A stretch of 31,227 nucleotides of DNA from CAZFHP01 sp964519365 (lineage in GTDB: Bacteria > Babelota > Babeliae > Babelales > RVW-14): positions 1-31,227 of the forward strand of contig CAZFHP010000015.1 of the NCBI GenBank assembly GCA_964519365.1. The letters are read 5' to 3'. Below, piece after piece: positions 16,201 through 24,069 of this stretch (within the stretch, counting starts at the first letter, position 1; every line of letters starts with the position of its first letter). Both the position numbers and the translations under genes were made by a program. Below the pieces are notes generated by a model, which ran no database searches, was not told the DNA's origin, and saw only the letters and a list, made by a program, of their open reading frames with translations.

Positions 16201-16524
16201 CATGATGAAATTCAGGTGTATCAATTTACAGAGTGGGGTCTTGTCGATATAGGCGTAGGCGTAGGCGATAACAATGCACGTGCAAATGCTGTCAGGTGGT
16301 CGCCTGACGGAGCGCATCTTGCTGCCGGGTTTGCTTCGGGAGCTGTGACCGAGGTGCATGTTTATTCGTTTGGCGATGCGGGTTTATTGAGTTGGGATTC
16401 AAACGGTTTTATTTTCGGCGACAGCTCGATTCCAAATGGTGCAGCTGATTTAGATGTTCGTGTATTAGGAAGAGCCCAGGTAAGAATATTAGGTCATGTT
16501 ATTGACGACACTTTTTCTGTGTGA
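13258..16524 (+). CDS. WDA: exported beta-helix plus double seven-bladed propeller protein
   Basis: The ATG at 13258 follows AAAGGAG. The 1088-residue product begins with a signal peptide (MKIQKSLNLRVRQLFISLLL..SFA). Residues about 50-350 show beta-helix-like repetition (GAIIDGLGHTIAFDG, TVLDGRGHTVTFGQD, VTVTLKNMTIKN). From residue 355 to 1047 there are 14 blades with the core VNSVDWSPDGKYLAVGY and EVHVYxFxGxxL; Trp365 is in the first and Trp1014 in the last. Blades are 45-50 residues apart, except for a longer linker after blade 7 (WTSVPTSSMLLDKYDVGTV). The tail from about residue 1050 (GFIFGDSS...DLDVRVLG) is shared by all six paralogues. The blades resemble WD40/PD40 repeats without a closing WD pair. 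First gene of the cluster; probably a secreted or surface binding protein, target unknown. Confidence 0.92.
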   Translation: MKIQKSLNLRVRQLFISLLLLCTVSFCPKSFAGYKRLDARTDTSKIWQDTRVLFDTTNNSVPDYAKGHVKFRDGFVIDPGVTVALDIVDPICNVIDAGPGGINVGATGEIRLKAPIKLAANATMPHGAIIDGLGHTIAFDGNFELPSNKRLRIMSDTVLDGRGHTVTFGQDSQLILDHGVTVTLKNMTIKNTRNGYFKQIFTPLGPTSRVCLRDVTFDLHDDIYFKLGRLYVHSNVIVSGPHTFMYRSDQPSYIASCAQLAFENDSAFNYNPTTTADNLIKLVDHSSSIMVNGANLASYATPLRLTAGTLYFDNDVTLSSKISRPNYWVGAMSYMLTPTSLIGESSLTSVADTSDGGAAVNTVSWSSDGKYLAVGYASGATNEVHVYQFTGSGLTSVETARSDNTTVNSVDWSPDGKYLAVGYASGAANEVRVYQFSGLGLLGVTSVHDNNTTVNTVTWSPDGNYLAVGYKSGAGMDVRLYLFDGLWLASVGTATETGNANFVSWSPCGCYLAVGFDTAAANEVQVYRFDGSSLTSIVIASDNNTTVNTLDWSPDGTYLAVGYDSGAVLSEVQVYEFAGTSLTLTVTTASDNNASVNSVHWSPDGNYLAVGYESGATDGEVHVYRFSGLGLIDIETISSASGVSANTVNWPPNGSYVAVGFDTDASDSEVHVYAFDHELWTSVPTSSMLLDKYDVGTVGLDSRDTKSSTHDVSSVSWTSDGRHLAVGFNVSGDTSAVQVYSFDGTSLGTAISLPETVSGAVTLVDWSPDGSWLAVGFANGATNEVIVYRFDGSELVTLGAWAVSNSGKTAYSVKWSPSGAYLAVGFESGTDDEVVIYRFSNNGLITTGATASSANDSDAYSVSWTPDESYVAVGYATDASDDEVKVYEFTGNSLIDIGVGVGLTSESDANVVSWSPDGSYLAVGFANDLSDEEVQVFKYEYASLSLTSSRSITGSGGKGVKSLDWSPDGAYFAVGYESDSAHDEIQVYQFTEWGLVDIGVGVGDNNARANAVRWSPDGAHLAAGFASGAVTEVHVYSFGDAGLLSWDSNGFIFGDSSIPNGAADLDVRVLGRAQVRILGHVIDDTFSV

Positions 16525-16555
16525 TAGGGGATAGTAGGAGTTAAAAAGGAGTTTT

Positions 16556-19500
16556 ATGAAGATGAGTAAGTCAAAGCAGTCGGGGAATAAAATAATCTGG
16601 GGCATGGGAATCTCTAAACACGTGGGGTTTCTTGTGTTTTTAGTATGCTTTAGTTTTGTTATTTCGAGTAACGTACATGCATGGTATAACTGTTTCAATA
16701 CAACAAGAAGTACACTTACAGATTTGGCACTTATTGGACCGAATCAATACAACGAATACAAAGAACTTCTTGAAGCGTTAAATGAAAAATATCTTAAAAG
16801 TAAAGTAGATATGGGGAAGGTCTATGACAGTGTATTTACCGTGATAAATCACTTTAGAGATTACTATGTAGACAATGCATGGCAAGATACGCGTGTTCTT
16901 TTTGATACGTCGATCAAAATGTTTCCTGATTTTGCCCGAGGGCATGTGAAATTTCATGATGGCTTTATTATCGATCCTGGCGTTTCTGTTATGCTTGATA
17001 TTGCGGACCCTGTTAGTGGGGTTATTGATGCTGGGCCGGGTGGGCTTAATGTTGGCGCGACAGGAGAAATTTCTTTGCTCGGGCCGCTTACTCTTGCGGC
17101 AAATGCAAGTATGCCAAATGGTGCAATGATTGATGGTCGTGGGAATACGGTAAGCTTTGAGGGGAATTTTGTTTTACCAAAAAATAAGCGCTTGCGCATA
17201 ATGTCCGATACTGTTTTTGATGGGTACGGCAACACGTTTGCGTTTGGGCAAGATGCACAAATTATCGTTGACCATGGTGTGACAGTAACACTTATGAATA
17301 TGACCATCACAAACACGAGTAATGGGTATTACAAACAGATCTTTAGCCCTCTTGGTCCAAAGTCACGTGTGTGCTTACAAGACGTTTCGCTTGAGTTGCA
17401 TGACAATATTGTTTTTAGACTGGGACGTTTATATATCCATGGGGATGTTATAGTCTCAGGGCCGTACTCGTTTATGTATTGCTCTGATAGTCCAGGGTAT
17501 ATTCAAGACGGTGCATTGTGGCATTTTCATCGTGATGCTACGTTGTTGTATAACCCGCCAATTGATAACGATAACTTAATCAGAATGTTGGGGGCGTATG
17601 CAACGTTGAGTTTTGATGAGGCAACGCTTGCCTCATTTGGAACGCCATTGAGATTAAGTCAGGGGATGTTGCTTTTGGACAATGATGTGACTATTACCAG
17701 CCCGATGGTAAAGCCTTCTGCTAGTCGTATGTTGATAAAGCATGTTGTTAACCAAGATATATCATTACAGAGTTCTGCTAGCAGTTCTTCAGCTCCTGAT
17801 AATGCACAATCTGTTGCATGGAGCCCCGATGGCAAGTATCTGGCAGCTGCGTTTAATGTTGATACTGACAATACTAACGTACAGGTTTTTCGGCTTGACG
17901 GGAGCAACTTAACTCATGTTGTAAATGCTCCAGCAACAACAAATTATGCACGGTCTGTTTCATGGAGCCCTGATGGCAAATATCTGGCCGTAGCGTTTTT
18001 TGTTACTGGTGGGAATAACGTACAGGTTTTTCGATTTAATGGGAACAGCTTAACTCATGTTGCGACTGCATCAACAACAGACAATGCACGGTCAGTTGCA
18101 TGGAGCCCTGATGGCAAGTATCTGGCAGCAGCGTTTAATGTTGCTGCTAATAATAATGTACAGGTTTTTCGGTTTAATGGCAGTAACTTAACCCTCGTTT
18201 CAAATGTTGTATATGCTCCTGATAATGCGACATCAGTTGCCTGGAGCCCAAACGGGATGTATCTTGCTGCTACGTTTGATGTTGATGTTGCGCCAGTAGA
18301 TTCTGAAAACCCGCGGCCATATCCGTTACAAGTTTTTTTGTTTGATGGAAGTAGCTTAAGATTGCTTACTCATGCCCCCTTAATTGCCACTACTGATTTT
18401 CTGAATGAGATAGGCGTTTCGAATAAAGCGCAGTCAGTTGCTTGGAGCCCCGACGGGGTGTATTTAGCCGTTGCATTTGACGTTGCATCAGATCAAAACC
18501 CCGTACAGGTTTTTCGTTTTGATGGTAATAGCTTGAGTGTTTTGAATTTGAGTGCAGAGCCTCAGCTCGATGATATTACCAATAATTGGACAGTTAGACA
18601 TATTGATAATGCTCCAGCAAAAGCAAATAATGCTTTGTCGGTTTCATGGAGCCCTGATGGGGTTTATTTGGCTGCAGGTTTTTATTCTACAGGTAACGAT
18701 AAAGCAGTGCAGACTTATAGATTTAATGGTGATAGCTTGAGCTTTGTTGCGACTGCATTAACAATGACGGGCAGTGTGCAGTCGGTTGCATGGAGGCCTG
18801 GAGGGACGCAGCTTGCCACTGCGCTTAATGTTACTAGCGGAAGCAATGTGAAGACTTTTGGGTTTGATGGCAGTGAACAGAAAACTTTTTCTGATGTTTT
18901 TAAATACAAGCGTTTTACTGCGGCAGGAAATGATAGTTTGTTGTGCCCCGATTATCGTATGGACTTGCTTTCGTGGAGCTCTGATGGGCGTTATTTGGCT
19001 GGATCGAATTGGGGGCAATTCTATATTTATTCATTTGATGGTAGTAACTTGACTAATATATTTTCACAAAACCTTGGGGCTGAAAATCGTATAAGATTTA
19101 TTGTTTGGCATCCGTATGAGAATTATGTTGCGGTTGCTCTGGAATCAGAAGTAAAAATTTATTCATTTGATGGTTCTGGTTGTATAGAGGTTGATATGTT
19201 TTCGGACTCTTCTCAATTACCAGAATCTATAAACGCTATTTCATGGAGCCCCGATGGGACACATTTAGCGGTTGCTGGCAGCCCTCGGCGGCAGTATTTT
19301 TATAGGAACCTTTATCAGCTATTACTTTTGCAGCCATTTAAGGTAAAGATATGCGAGAAACCTCGAGAAAATGCTGTTGTTATTTTAACGTTTGATGGGG
19401 AGAATTTAAATTTTTGTGAAAATATGGTTTGGATTCCCTGGACTGCCAATGATGTTTCATGGAGCCCCGATGGAAAGTATTTAGCCATTGCTTTTGATAA

Positions 19501-20416
19501 GGATAACGAAAGTGATGAAGAGGGAGAAGAGCCTCGGGTGTTGGTTTGTCATTTTAAATTACAAAACAATATCATGACGCTTTTACGTCGCTATTTAAAA
19601 AAGCTTATAAATTTAAGGCCAAGTGTTGGCACGAATCTTCTAGAAAAGATTGCGTATGGAATATTGGATAAAACTGATGCCTACACAAAGCCTCTTTTAG
19701 ATGCTTTAAGAATTGTTGGTGAGTTTAAGGGAAAAGCTGATACAAATGCTTTATCAGTTGCATGGAGCCCTGATGGTTCATATCTAGCTGCTGGGTTTAG
19801 CGATAAAACCCAAATTTTACGTTTTAATAGTACTGTTGTTCTTGATATGAGTTTGTTTTTGGAGCGGGTTGATCACTATGTAGGACAGATAGAATTTGAT
19901 TTTTTGAGAAATTTTTTAAGAAGCATATTTAGAACAATACTCAATGTTGATAATTCTTTTGGATTACAAGATGTTTTGTTCCCAGTTGCGGAATTTTGTT
20001 GGGATGAACCTTCTCAATTTGGATCTACTTTTTCATTTGGATCTTTGTCATGGAGCCCTGATGGTGAGTATTTAGCTGATACTAAAATGATTTTGGGTGA
20101 AGGATATAAGTTTAGTGTTTTTCGATTTGATGGTAGTAGTTTAACCACTATTCCAAACATCCCTGATTTAACAGGAACAATTTATGGTGTCAGGTCAGTT
20201 GCATGGCGCCCTGATGGTGCGTATTTGGTAGTTGGTGTTGCTGGGGGATCAATGGGAATCTATCCGTTTGGAGATAATGGCAGTGAAGATGAGTGGGAGT
20301 CGACAGGTGTTATATTTGGAGATTCTTCTGTCTCCGATGGTGAAGGGGATTTGGATGTTCGTGTATTAGGAGGGGCGCACGTGAATGTATGTGGTCATAT
20401 TGTTGACGAAGCATGA
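16556..20416 (+). CDS. WDB: exported beta-helix plus double seven-bladed propeller protein
   Basis: This 1286-residue paralogue of WDA starts at the ATG at 16556 with AAGGAG upstream and a signal peptide ending near SSNVHA. Residues 45-105 are specific to it (YNEYKELLEALNEKYLKSKV). The beta-helix-like region follows (FARGHVKFHDGFIIDPGV, GNTVSFEGNFVLP, MTITNTSNGYYKQIF). Fourteen blades run from Trp422 to Trp1217. Blades 1 and 3 are nearly identical in DNA. Blade 7 is followed by the linker FSDVFKYKRFTAAG, whose counterpart occurs at the same place in WDC. Blades 10, 11 and 12 carry long insertions (one of about 70 residues around 995-1060). The shared tail GVIFGDSS...GDLDVRVLGGA starts near residue 1251. 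It lies 31 bases after WDA and 42 before WDC, with the same AAGGAGTTTTATGAAG start context as WDC. Function unknown; a surface or secreted interaction protein is inferred. Confidence 0.92.
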   Translation: MKMSKSKQSGNKIIWGMGISKHVGFLVFLVCFSFVISSNVHAWYNCFNTTRSTLTDLALIGPNQYNEYKELLEALNEKYLKSKVDMGKVYDSVFTVINHFRDYYVDNAWQDTRVLFDTSIKMFPDFARGHVKFHDGFIIDPGVSVMLDIADPVSGVIDAGPGGLNVGATGEISLLGPLTLAANASMPNGAMIDGRGNTVSFEGNFVLPKNKRLRIMSDTVFDGYGNTFAFGQDAQIIVDHGVTVTLMNMTITNTSNGYYKQIFSPLGPKSRVCLQDVSLELHDNIVFRLGRLYIHGDVIVSGPYSFMYCSDSPGYIQDGALWHFHRDATLLYNPPIDNDNLIRMLGAYATLSFDEATLASFGTPLRLSQGMLLLDNDVTITSPMVKPSASRMLIKHVVNQDISLQSSASSSSAPDNAQSVAWSPDGKYLAAAFNVDTDNTNVQVFRLDGSNLTHVVNAPATTNYARSVSWSPDGKYLAVAFFVTGGNNVQVFRFNGNSLTHVATASTTDNARSVAWSPDGKYLAAAFNVAANNNVQVFRFNGSNLTLVSNVVYAPDNATSVAWSPNGMYLAATFDVDVAPVDSENPRPYPLQVFLFDGSSLRLLTHAPLIATTDFLNEIGVSNKAQSVAWSPDGVYLAVAFDVASDQNPVQVFRFDGNSLSVLNLSAEPQLDDITNNWTVRHIDNAPAKANNALSVSWSPDGVYLAAGFYSTGNDKAVQTYRFNGDSLSFVATALTMTGSVQSVAWRPGGTQLATALNVTSGSNVKTFGFDGSEQKTFSDVFKYKRFTAAGNDSLLCPDYRMDLLSWSSDGRYLAGSNWGQFYIYSFDGSNLTNIFSQNLGAENRIRFIVWHPYENYVAVALESEVKIYSFDGSGCIEVDMFSDSSQLPESINAISWSPDGTHLAVAGSPRRQYFYRNLYQLLLLQPFKVKICEKPRENAVVILTFDGENLNFCENMVWIPWTANDVSWSPDGKYLAIAFDKDNESDEEGEEPRVLVCHFKLQNNIMTLLRRYLKKLINLRPSVGTNLLEKIAYGILDKTDAYTKPLLDALRIVGEFKGKADTNALSVAWSPDGSYLAAGFSDKTQILRFNSTVVLDMSLFLERVDHYVGQIEFDFLRNFLRSIFRTILNVDNSFGLQDVLFPVAEFCWDEPSQFGSTFSFGSLSWSPDGEYLADTKMILGEGYKFSVFRFDGSSLTTIPNIPDLTGTIYGVRSVAWRPDGAYLVVGVAGGSMGIYPFGDNGSEDEWESTGVIFGDSSVSDGEGDLDVRVLGGAHVNVCGHIVDEA

Positions 20417-20458
20417 TGATTGAGAGTATAAGCGTAATGTAGGTTTTTAAGGAGTTTT

Positions 20459-23400
20459 ATGAAGAGCAAAAAATCAAAGCAAGTAAGCATTCAAAAAATA
20501 TTTTTTACGATGATATTTTTTATGTCAGCTTTTTCGTCAATTGTTTATGCTGAATATCAAAATCTTGACACAACAAATCTCCCGGGTGTTTTTTGGGATT
20601 CTGGTATCTATAAGTGGGTTGATTCTTATCAGGAAGTGTCGTGGCAGGCTGATCGTGTTTTGTTTGATACAATAATAGATGGTGTGCCTGATTATGCAAA
20701 GGGGCATGTGAAATTTCGTGACGGCTTTGTTGTTGATACCGGTGTTACCGTAGCGCTTGATATTATTAACCCTATTAATGGGGTTATTGATGCGGGGCCT
20801 GGTGGCAACAATGTTGGAGCGACGGGGAAAATTCGTTTGATGTCGCCGATCACTCTTGCTGCCGATGCGAGTATTCCCAACGGTGCAATGATCGATGGCC
20901 GGGGGAATTCTATTACATTTGATGGTAATTTTACGTTGCCAAAAAATAAGCGTTTGCGAATCATGTCTGATACTGTTCTTGATGGACGAAATCACACGTT
21001 TGCGTTTGAGCAAGATGCGCAAATTATTGTTGACCACGGTGTAACGGTGACGCTTATGAATATGACCATCACAAATACAAGTAGTGGGTATTACAGACAG
21101 ATCTTTACTCCCCTTGGTCCAACGTCTCGTGTGTGCTTACAAGATGTTGTGCTTGAGCTTTCTGATAACATTGTTTTTAGACTCGGTTGTTTGTACATTC
21201 ATGGAGATGTTATAGTCTCAGGACCGTATTCGTTTATGTACTGTTTTGATAGCCCTGGATATATTGTAGACGGTGGGTTGTGGCATTTTAGCGGCGATGC
21301 AACGTTGTTGTATGAACCGCCAACAAATGATGATAACTTGATTAAAATGCAAGGGGAGCATGCCAAGCTCAGCTTTGATGAAGCAACGCTGGCGTCATGT
21401 TTAACGCCAATACGGTTAACCCAGGGTATTTTGTCTTTTGATAACAATGTGACTGTTTCAAGCCCTATGGAGCAGCCGAGTTCTGCTCGTAGCATGCTGA
21501 TGAATCATGTTGTTAATGCTGATATATCGTTGCCGCTAATCGATAGTGCTCCTGGAATCAATAAGAGAGCAAATGCTGTTGCATGGAGCCCCGGCGGGGA
21601 TTATCTTGCTGCAGTATTTAACAATTGCTCGAATAACATACAGATTTTTCGATTAGGTGGATCGAATTTAATTTCTGTTGATTCTACAGACATGGTGCAG
21701 AAGTATGGGGGGGATAAATATGGCAATCCGGTGTCAGTTTCATGGAGTCCTGATGGGACGCATGTGGCTGTTGCATTTAATTCTACTGCAAAAGATCACA
21801 AAGGGAATCCTCGATGGAATTCTGTGGTCATTTTTAAGTTTGATGGAAGTTCGTTAACGTATGTGAGTGAATTGCCGATTATTGATCCGGACGATATTGT
21901 TATTTCTACGGGACTATGGTTTTTAGATGACAAGATCGAAAGTGCTCGTGAAACCATTGCTAATGCTACCTCTGCTTCTGTAGGCCGGGCGCGTTCAGTT
22001 TCATGGAGCCCCGATGGGAAGTTTTTGGCCGTAGCATTTGATGACTCAGAATTTTGGAGCTCTTTGGGCTTACCTGAGTATGCGTTATCTATAGCCGTCA
22101 TGATCTTTATGTTTGATGGTAGCAACATGATTCTTGTTGACAATATTATTACTGCCCCAAATATTGAGTGGTCAGGGGAGTATAACCAAACGTATGAGGG
22201 AATATTTCCATCAGCGAAAGATGCACGTTCTGTTTCTTGGAGCCCGGATGGTCGCTATCTTGCAGTTGCGTTTAATCATGCTGCAGGCAATAATGTCCAT
22301 ATTTATCGCTTTGACAGCGGCGTATTTCTTATCAGTGGATTAGTTCATGTTGCCAGCGCTCCAACGACAGTACAAAATGCTTCGTCTGTTTCATGGAGCC
22401 CTGATGGAACACATGTTGCGGTTACATTTAATTTCAGTAATTCTTTTAACAGAAAGTGTGTACAGGTATTTCGATTTAACGGGCAAAGCTTAACGCGTGT
22501 TGCAGATGCTTCGACAAATAATAATTACGCGTACTCAGCGGCATGGAGCCCTGATGGAACGTATCTGTCTGTTGCATTTGATGATAATCGTCCTGGAATG
22601 GATAACGTTCAGGTTTTTCGGTTTAATGGCAAGAGCTTAACTCATGTTTCTAATGTTCCGACAAATCTAAATGTTGCACGTTCTGTTTCATGGAGTCCCG
22701 ATGGGGCTTATTTGGCTGCAGCATTTGGCCTGAGTGTAAACAATTCAGTTCAGGTTTATGGTTTTGATGGATACGATAGAAACGTTTTTTCTAACGTGTT
22801 TAAATACAGAGAGTTTGGTTCAGCTGGCGATGTGGTCAATGCCCCGGAAACATCTGATTATGTACGGTCTGTTTCATGGAGCCTTGATGGCGCGTATTTG
22901 GCTGTAGCGTTTTACACAGACACTGATAACGTAAAAGTTTATCGTTTTGATGGCCAGATCTTAACCCATATTGATACAGCGTCTATTGATTTCGGTCAAA
23001 ATACTAAGTTGAAAGCTGTTTCGGTTTCATGGAGCCCTGATGGGGCATGTTTGGCAGCATCGTTTGATGTATTTATCAATGAAGTTGAATTAGGTAGTGG
23101 TTTGAGTTTGCTTGTTTTTCCCTTTGATGGTACGAATTTGTCTGATGGTATTGCTATTCCTAGCTTACAAATGAATGTGAAAGCAGTTTCATGGAGTCCT
23201 GATGGTGCGTATCTGGGGGCCGCATCTAAAGGTGGGTGGGTATGTGTTTATCCATTTGATGAGAATATTCCTCAGTATCATTGTTATGGTTATTTTGCTG
23301 GTAGTTTTGACTACAAGGCAATTGCGTGGAGTCCTGATGGCGCGTATTTGGCTGTTGCGAATAGCGATTCCGTTTGGGTTATTCGATTTGATAAGAATTC

Positions 23401-23986
23401 TTTAGGTTATGTTCAGCCATTAAGTTTTGTAGATACTGCGCCGACGACTATGAATGATGCTTCAAGTGTTTCATGGAGCCCTGATGGGACGTATTTAGCA
23501 GCAGGGTTTGATGTTGATGGTCCAGAAAACGTGACGGTTTTTAAGTTTGATGGAAATAGCTTGAGCTATGTTGTTAGCACAACAACTGCAACAGATAACG
23601 TTCAGGCTGTTGCATGGAGCCCGGATGGTGCTTATTTGACAGCGGCGTTTGACGCTAATAGCGGGAATATTGTGCAGAATTTTCGATTTGATGGAAAGAG
23701 CTTACAGTATTATGATCATGCTTTGACGACAAAACATAGGGCTCAGTCTGTTGCATGGAGGCCTGATGGGCAGTATTTGGCTACAGGCTTTAATGTTACA
23801 GATGCTGATAGTGTTCAGGTTCATAAGTTTGGGCATAATGGCAGTGAAGAAAATTGGGATGCAAAAAGTGCGGGCGTTATATTTGGTGACAGCTCTGTTG
23901 CTGATAATGAAGGTGAGTTGGATGTTCGTGTGTTAGGCGGGGCGCAGGTGCATGTGCAAGCGCATATTGCTGATGAAGCAGGATGA
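20459..23986 (+). CDS. WDC: exported beta-helix plus double seven-bladed propeller protein
   Basis: The 1175-residue paralogue starts at the ATG at 20459 after TTTTAAGGAG. It has a signal peptide (FFTMIFFMSAFSSIVYA). The N-terminal region is very close to that of WDB in both protein and DNA (LPKNKRLRIMSDTV, VTVTLMNMTITNTS, CLYIHGDVIVSGPYSFMYC). Fourteen blades follow, Trp376 to Trp1100, with VSWSPDGTYLAVAF cores. The linker FSNVFKYREFGSAG comes exactly after blade 7. Several blades have long inserts (for example SEFWSSLGLPEYALSIAV in blade 3), placed where the blade-edge loops should lie. The tail GVIFGDSS...ELDVRVLGGA begins near residue 1139. It is followed by WDD after 83 bases. It is probably exported and co-expressed with WDA and WDB. 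No catalytic motif was seen. Confidence 0.92.
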   Translation: MKSKKSKQVSIQKIFFTMIFFMSAFSSIVYAEYQNLDTTNLPGVFWDSGIYKWVDSYQEVSWQADRVLFDTIIDGVPDYAKGHVKFRDGFVVDTGVTVALDIINPINGVIDAGPGGNNVGATGKIRLMSPITLAADASIPNGAMIDGRGNSITFDGNFTLPKNKRLRIMSDTVLDGRNHTFAFEQDAQIIVDHGVTVTLMNMTITNTSSGYYRQIFTPLGPTSRVCLQDVVLELSDNIVFRLGCLYIHGDVIVSGPYSFMYCFDSPGYIVDGGLWHFSGDATLLYEPPTNDDNLIKMQGEHAKLSFDEATLASCLTPIRLTQGILSFDNNVTVSSPMEQPSSARSMLMNHVVNADISLPLIDSAPGINKRANAVAWSPGGDYLAAVFNNCSNNIQIFRLGGSNLISVDSTDMVQKYGGDKYGNPVSVSWSPDGTHVAVAFNSTAKDHKGNPRWNSVVIFKFDGSSLTYVSELPIIDPDDIVISTGLWFLDDKIESARETIANATSASVGRARSVSWSPDGKFLAVAFDDSEFWSSLGLPEYALSIAVMIFMFDGSNMILVDNIITAPNIEWSGEYNQTYEGIFPSAKDARSVSWSPDGRYLAVAFNHAAGNNVHIYRFDSGVFLISGLVHVASAPTTVQNASSVSWSPDGTHVAVTFNFSNSFNRKCVQVFRFNGQSLTRVADASTNNNYAYSAAWSPDGTYLSVAFDDNRPGMDNVQVFRFNGKSLTHVSNVPTNLNVARSVSWSPDGAYLAAAFGLSVNNSVQVYGFDGYDRNVFSNVFKYREFGSAGDVVNAPETSDYVRSVSWSLDGAYLAVAFYTDTDNVKVYRFDGQILTHIDTASIDFGQNTKLKAVSVSWSPDGACLAASFDVFINEVELGSGLSLLVFPFDGTNLSDGIAIPSLQMNVKAVSWSPDGAYLGAASKGGWVCVYPFDENIPQYHCYGYFAGSFDYKAIAWSPDGAYLAVANSDSVWVIRFDKNSLGYVQPLSFVDTAPTTMNDASSVSWSPDGTYLAAGFDVDGPENVTVFKFDGNSLSYVVSTTTATDNVQAVAWSPDGAYLTAAFDANSGNIVQNFRFDGKSLQYYDHALTTKHRAQSVAWRPDGQYLATGFNVTDADSVQVHKFGHNGSEENWDAKSAGVIFGDSSVADNEGELDVRVLGGAQVHVQAHIADEAG

Positions 23987-24069
23987 TGGCGATACGTGTG
24001 AATATAAACGTAATAAGCGTAAGACAGAATTATGACTGGTGTGTAATTTTTTGAAAAGGGATAAGCGTT

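Noticed and set aside
14340..16370. CRISPR-like or minisatellite DNA array
   Set aside because: The repetition has a period of about 45-50 codons, keeps the reading frame and varies at third positions, so it is protein repetition (propeller blades), not a DNA repeat array.
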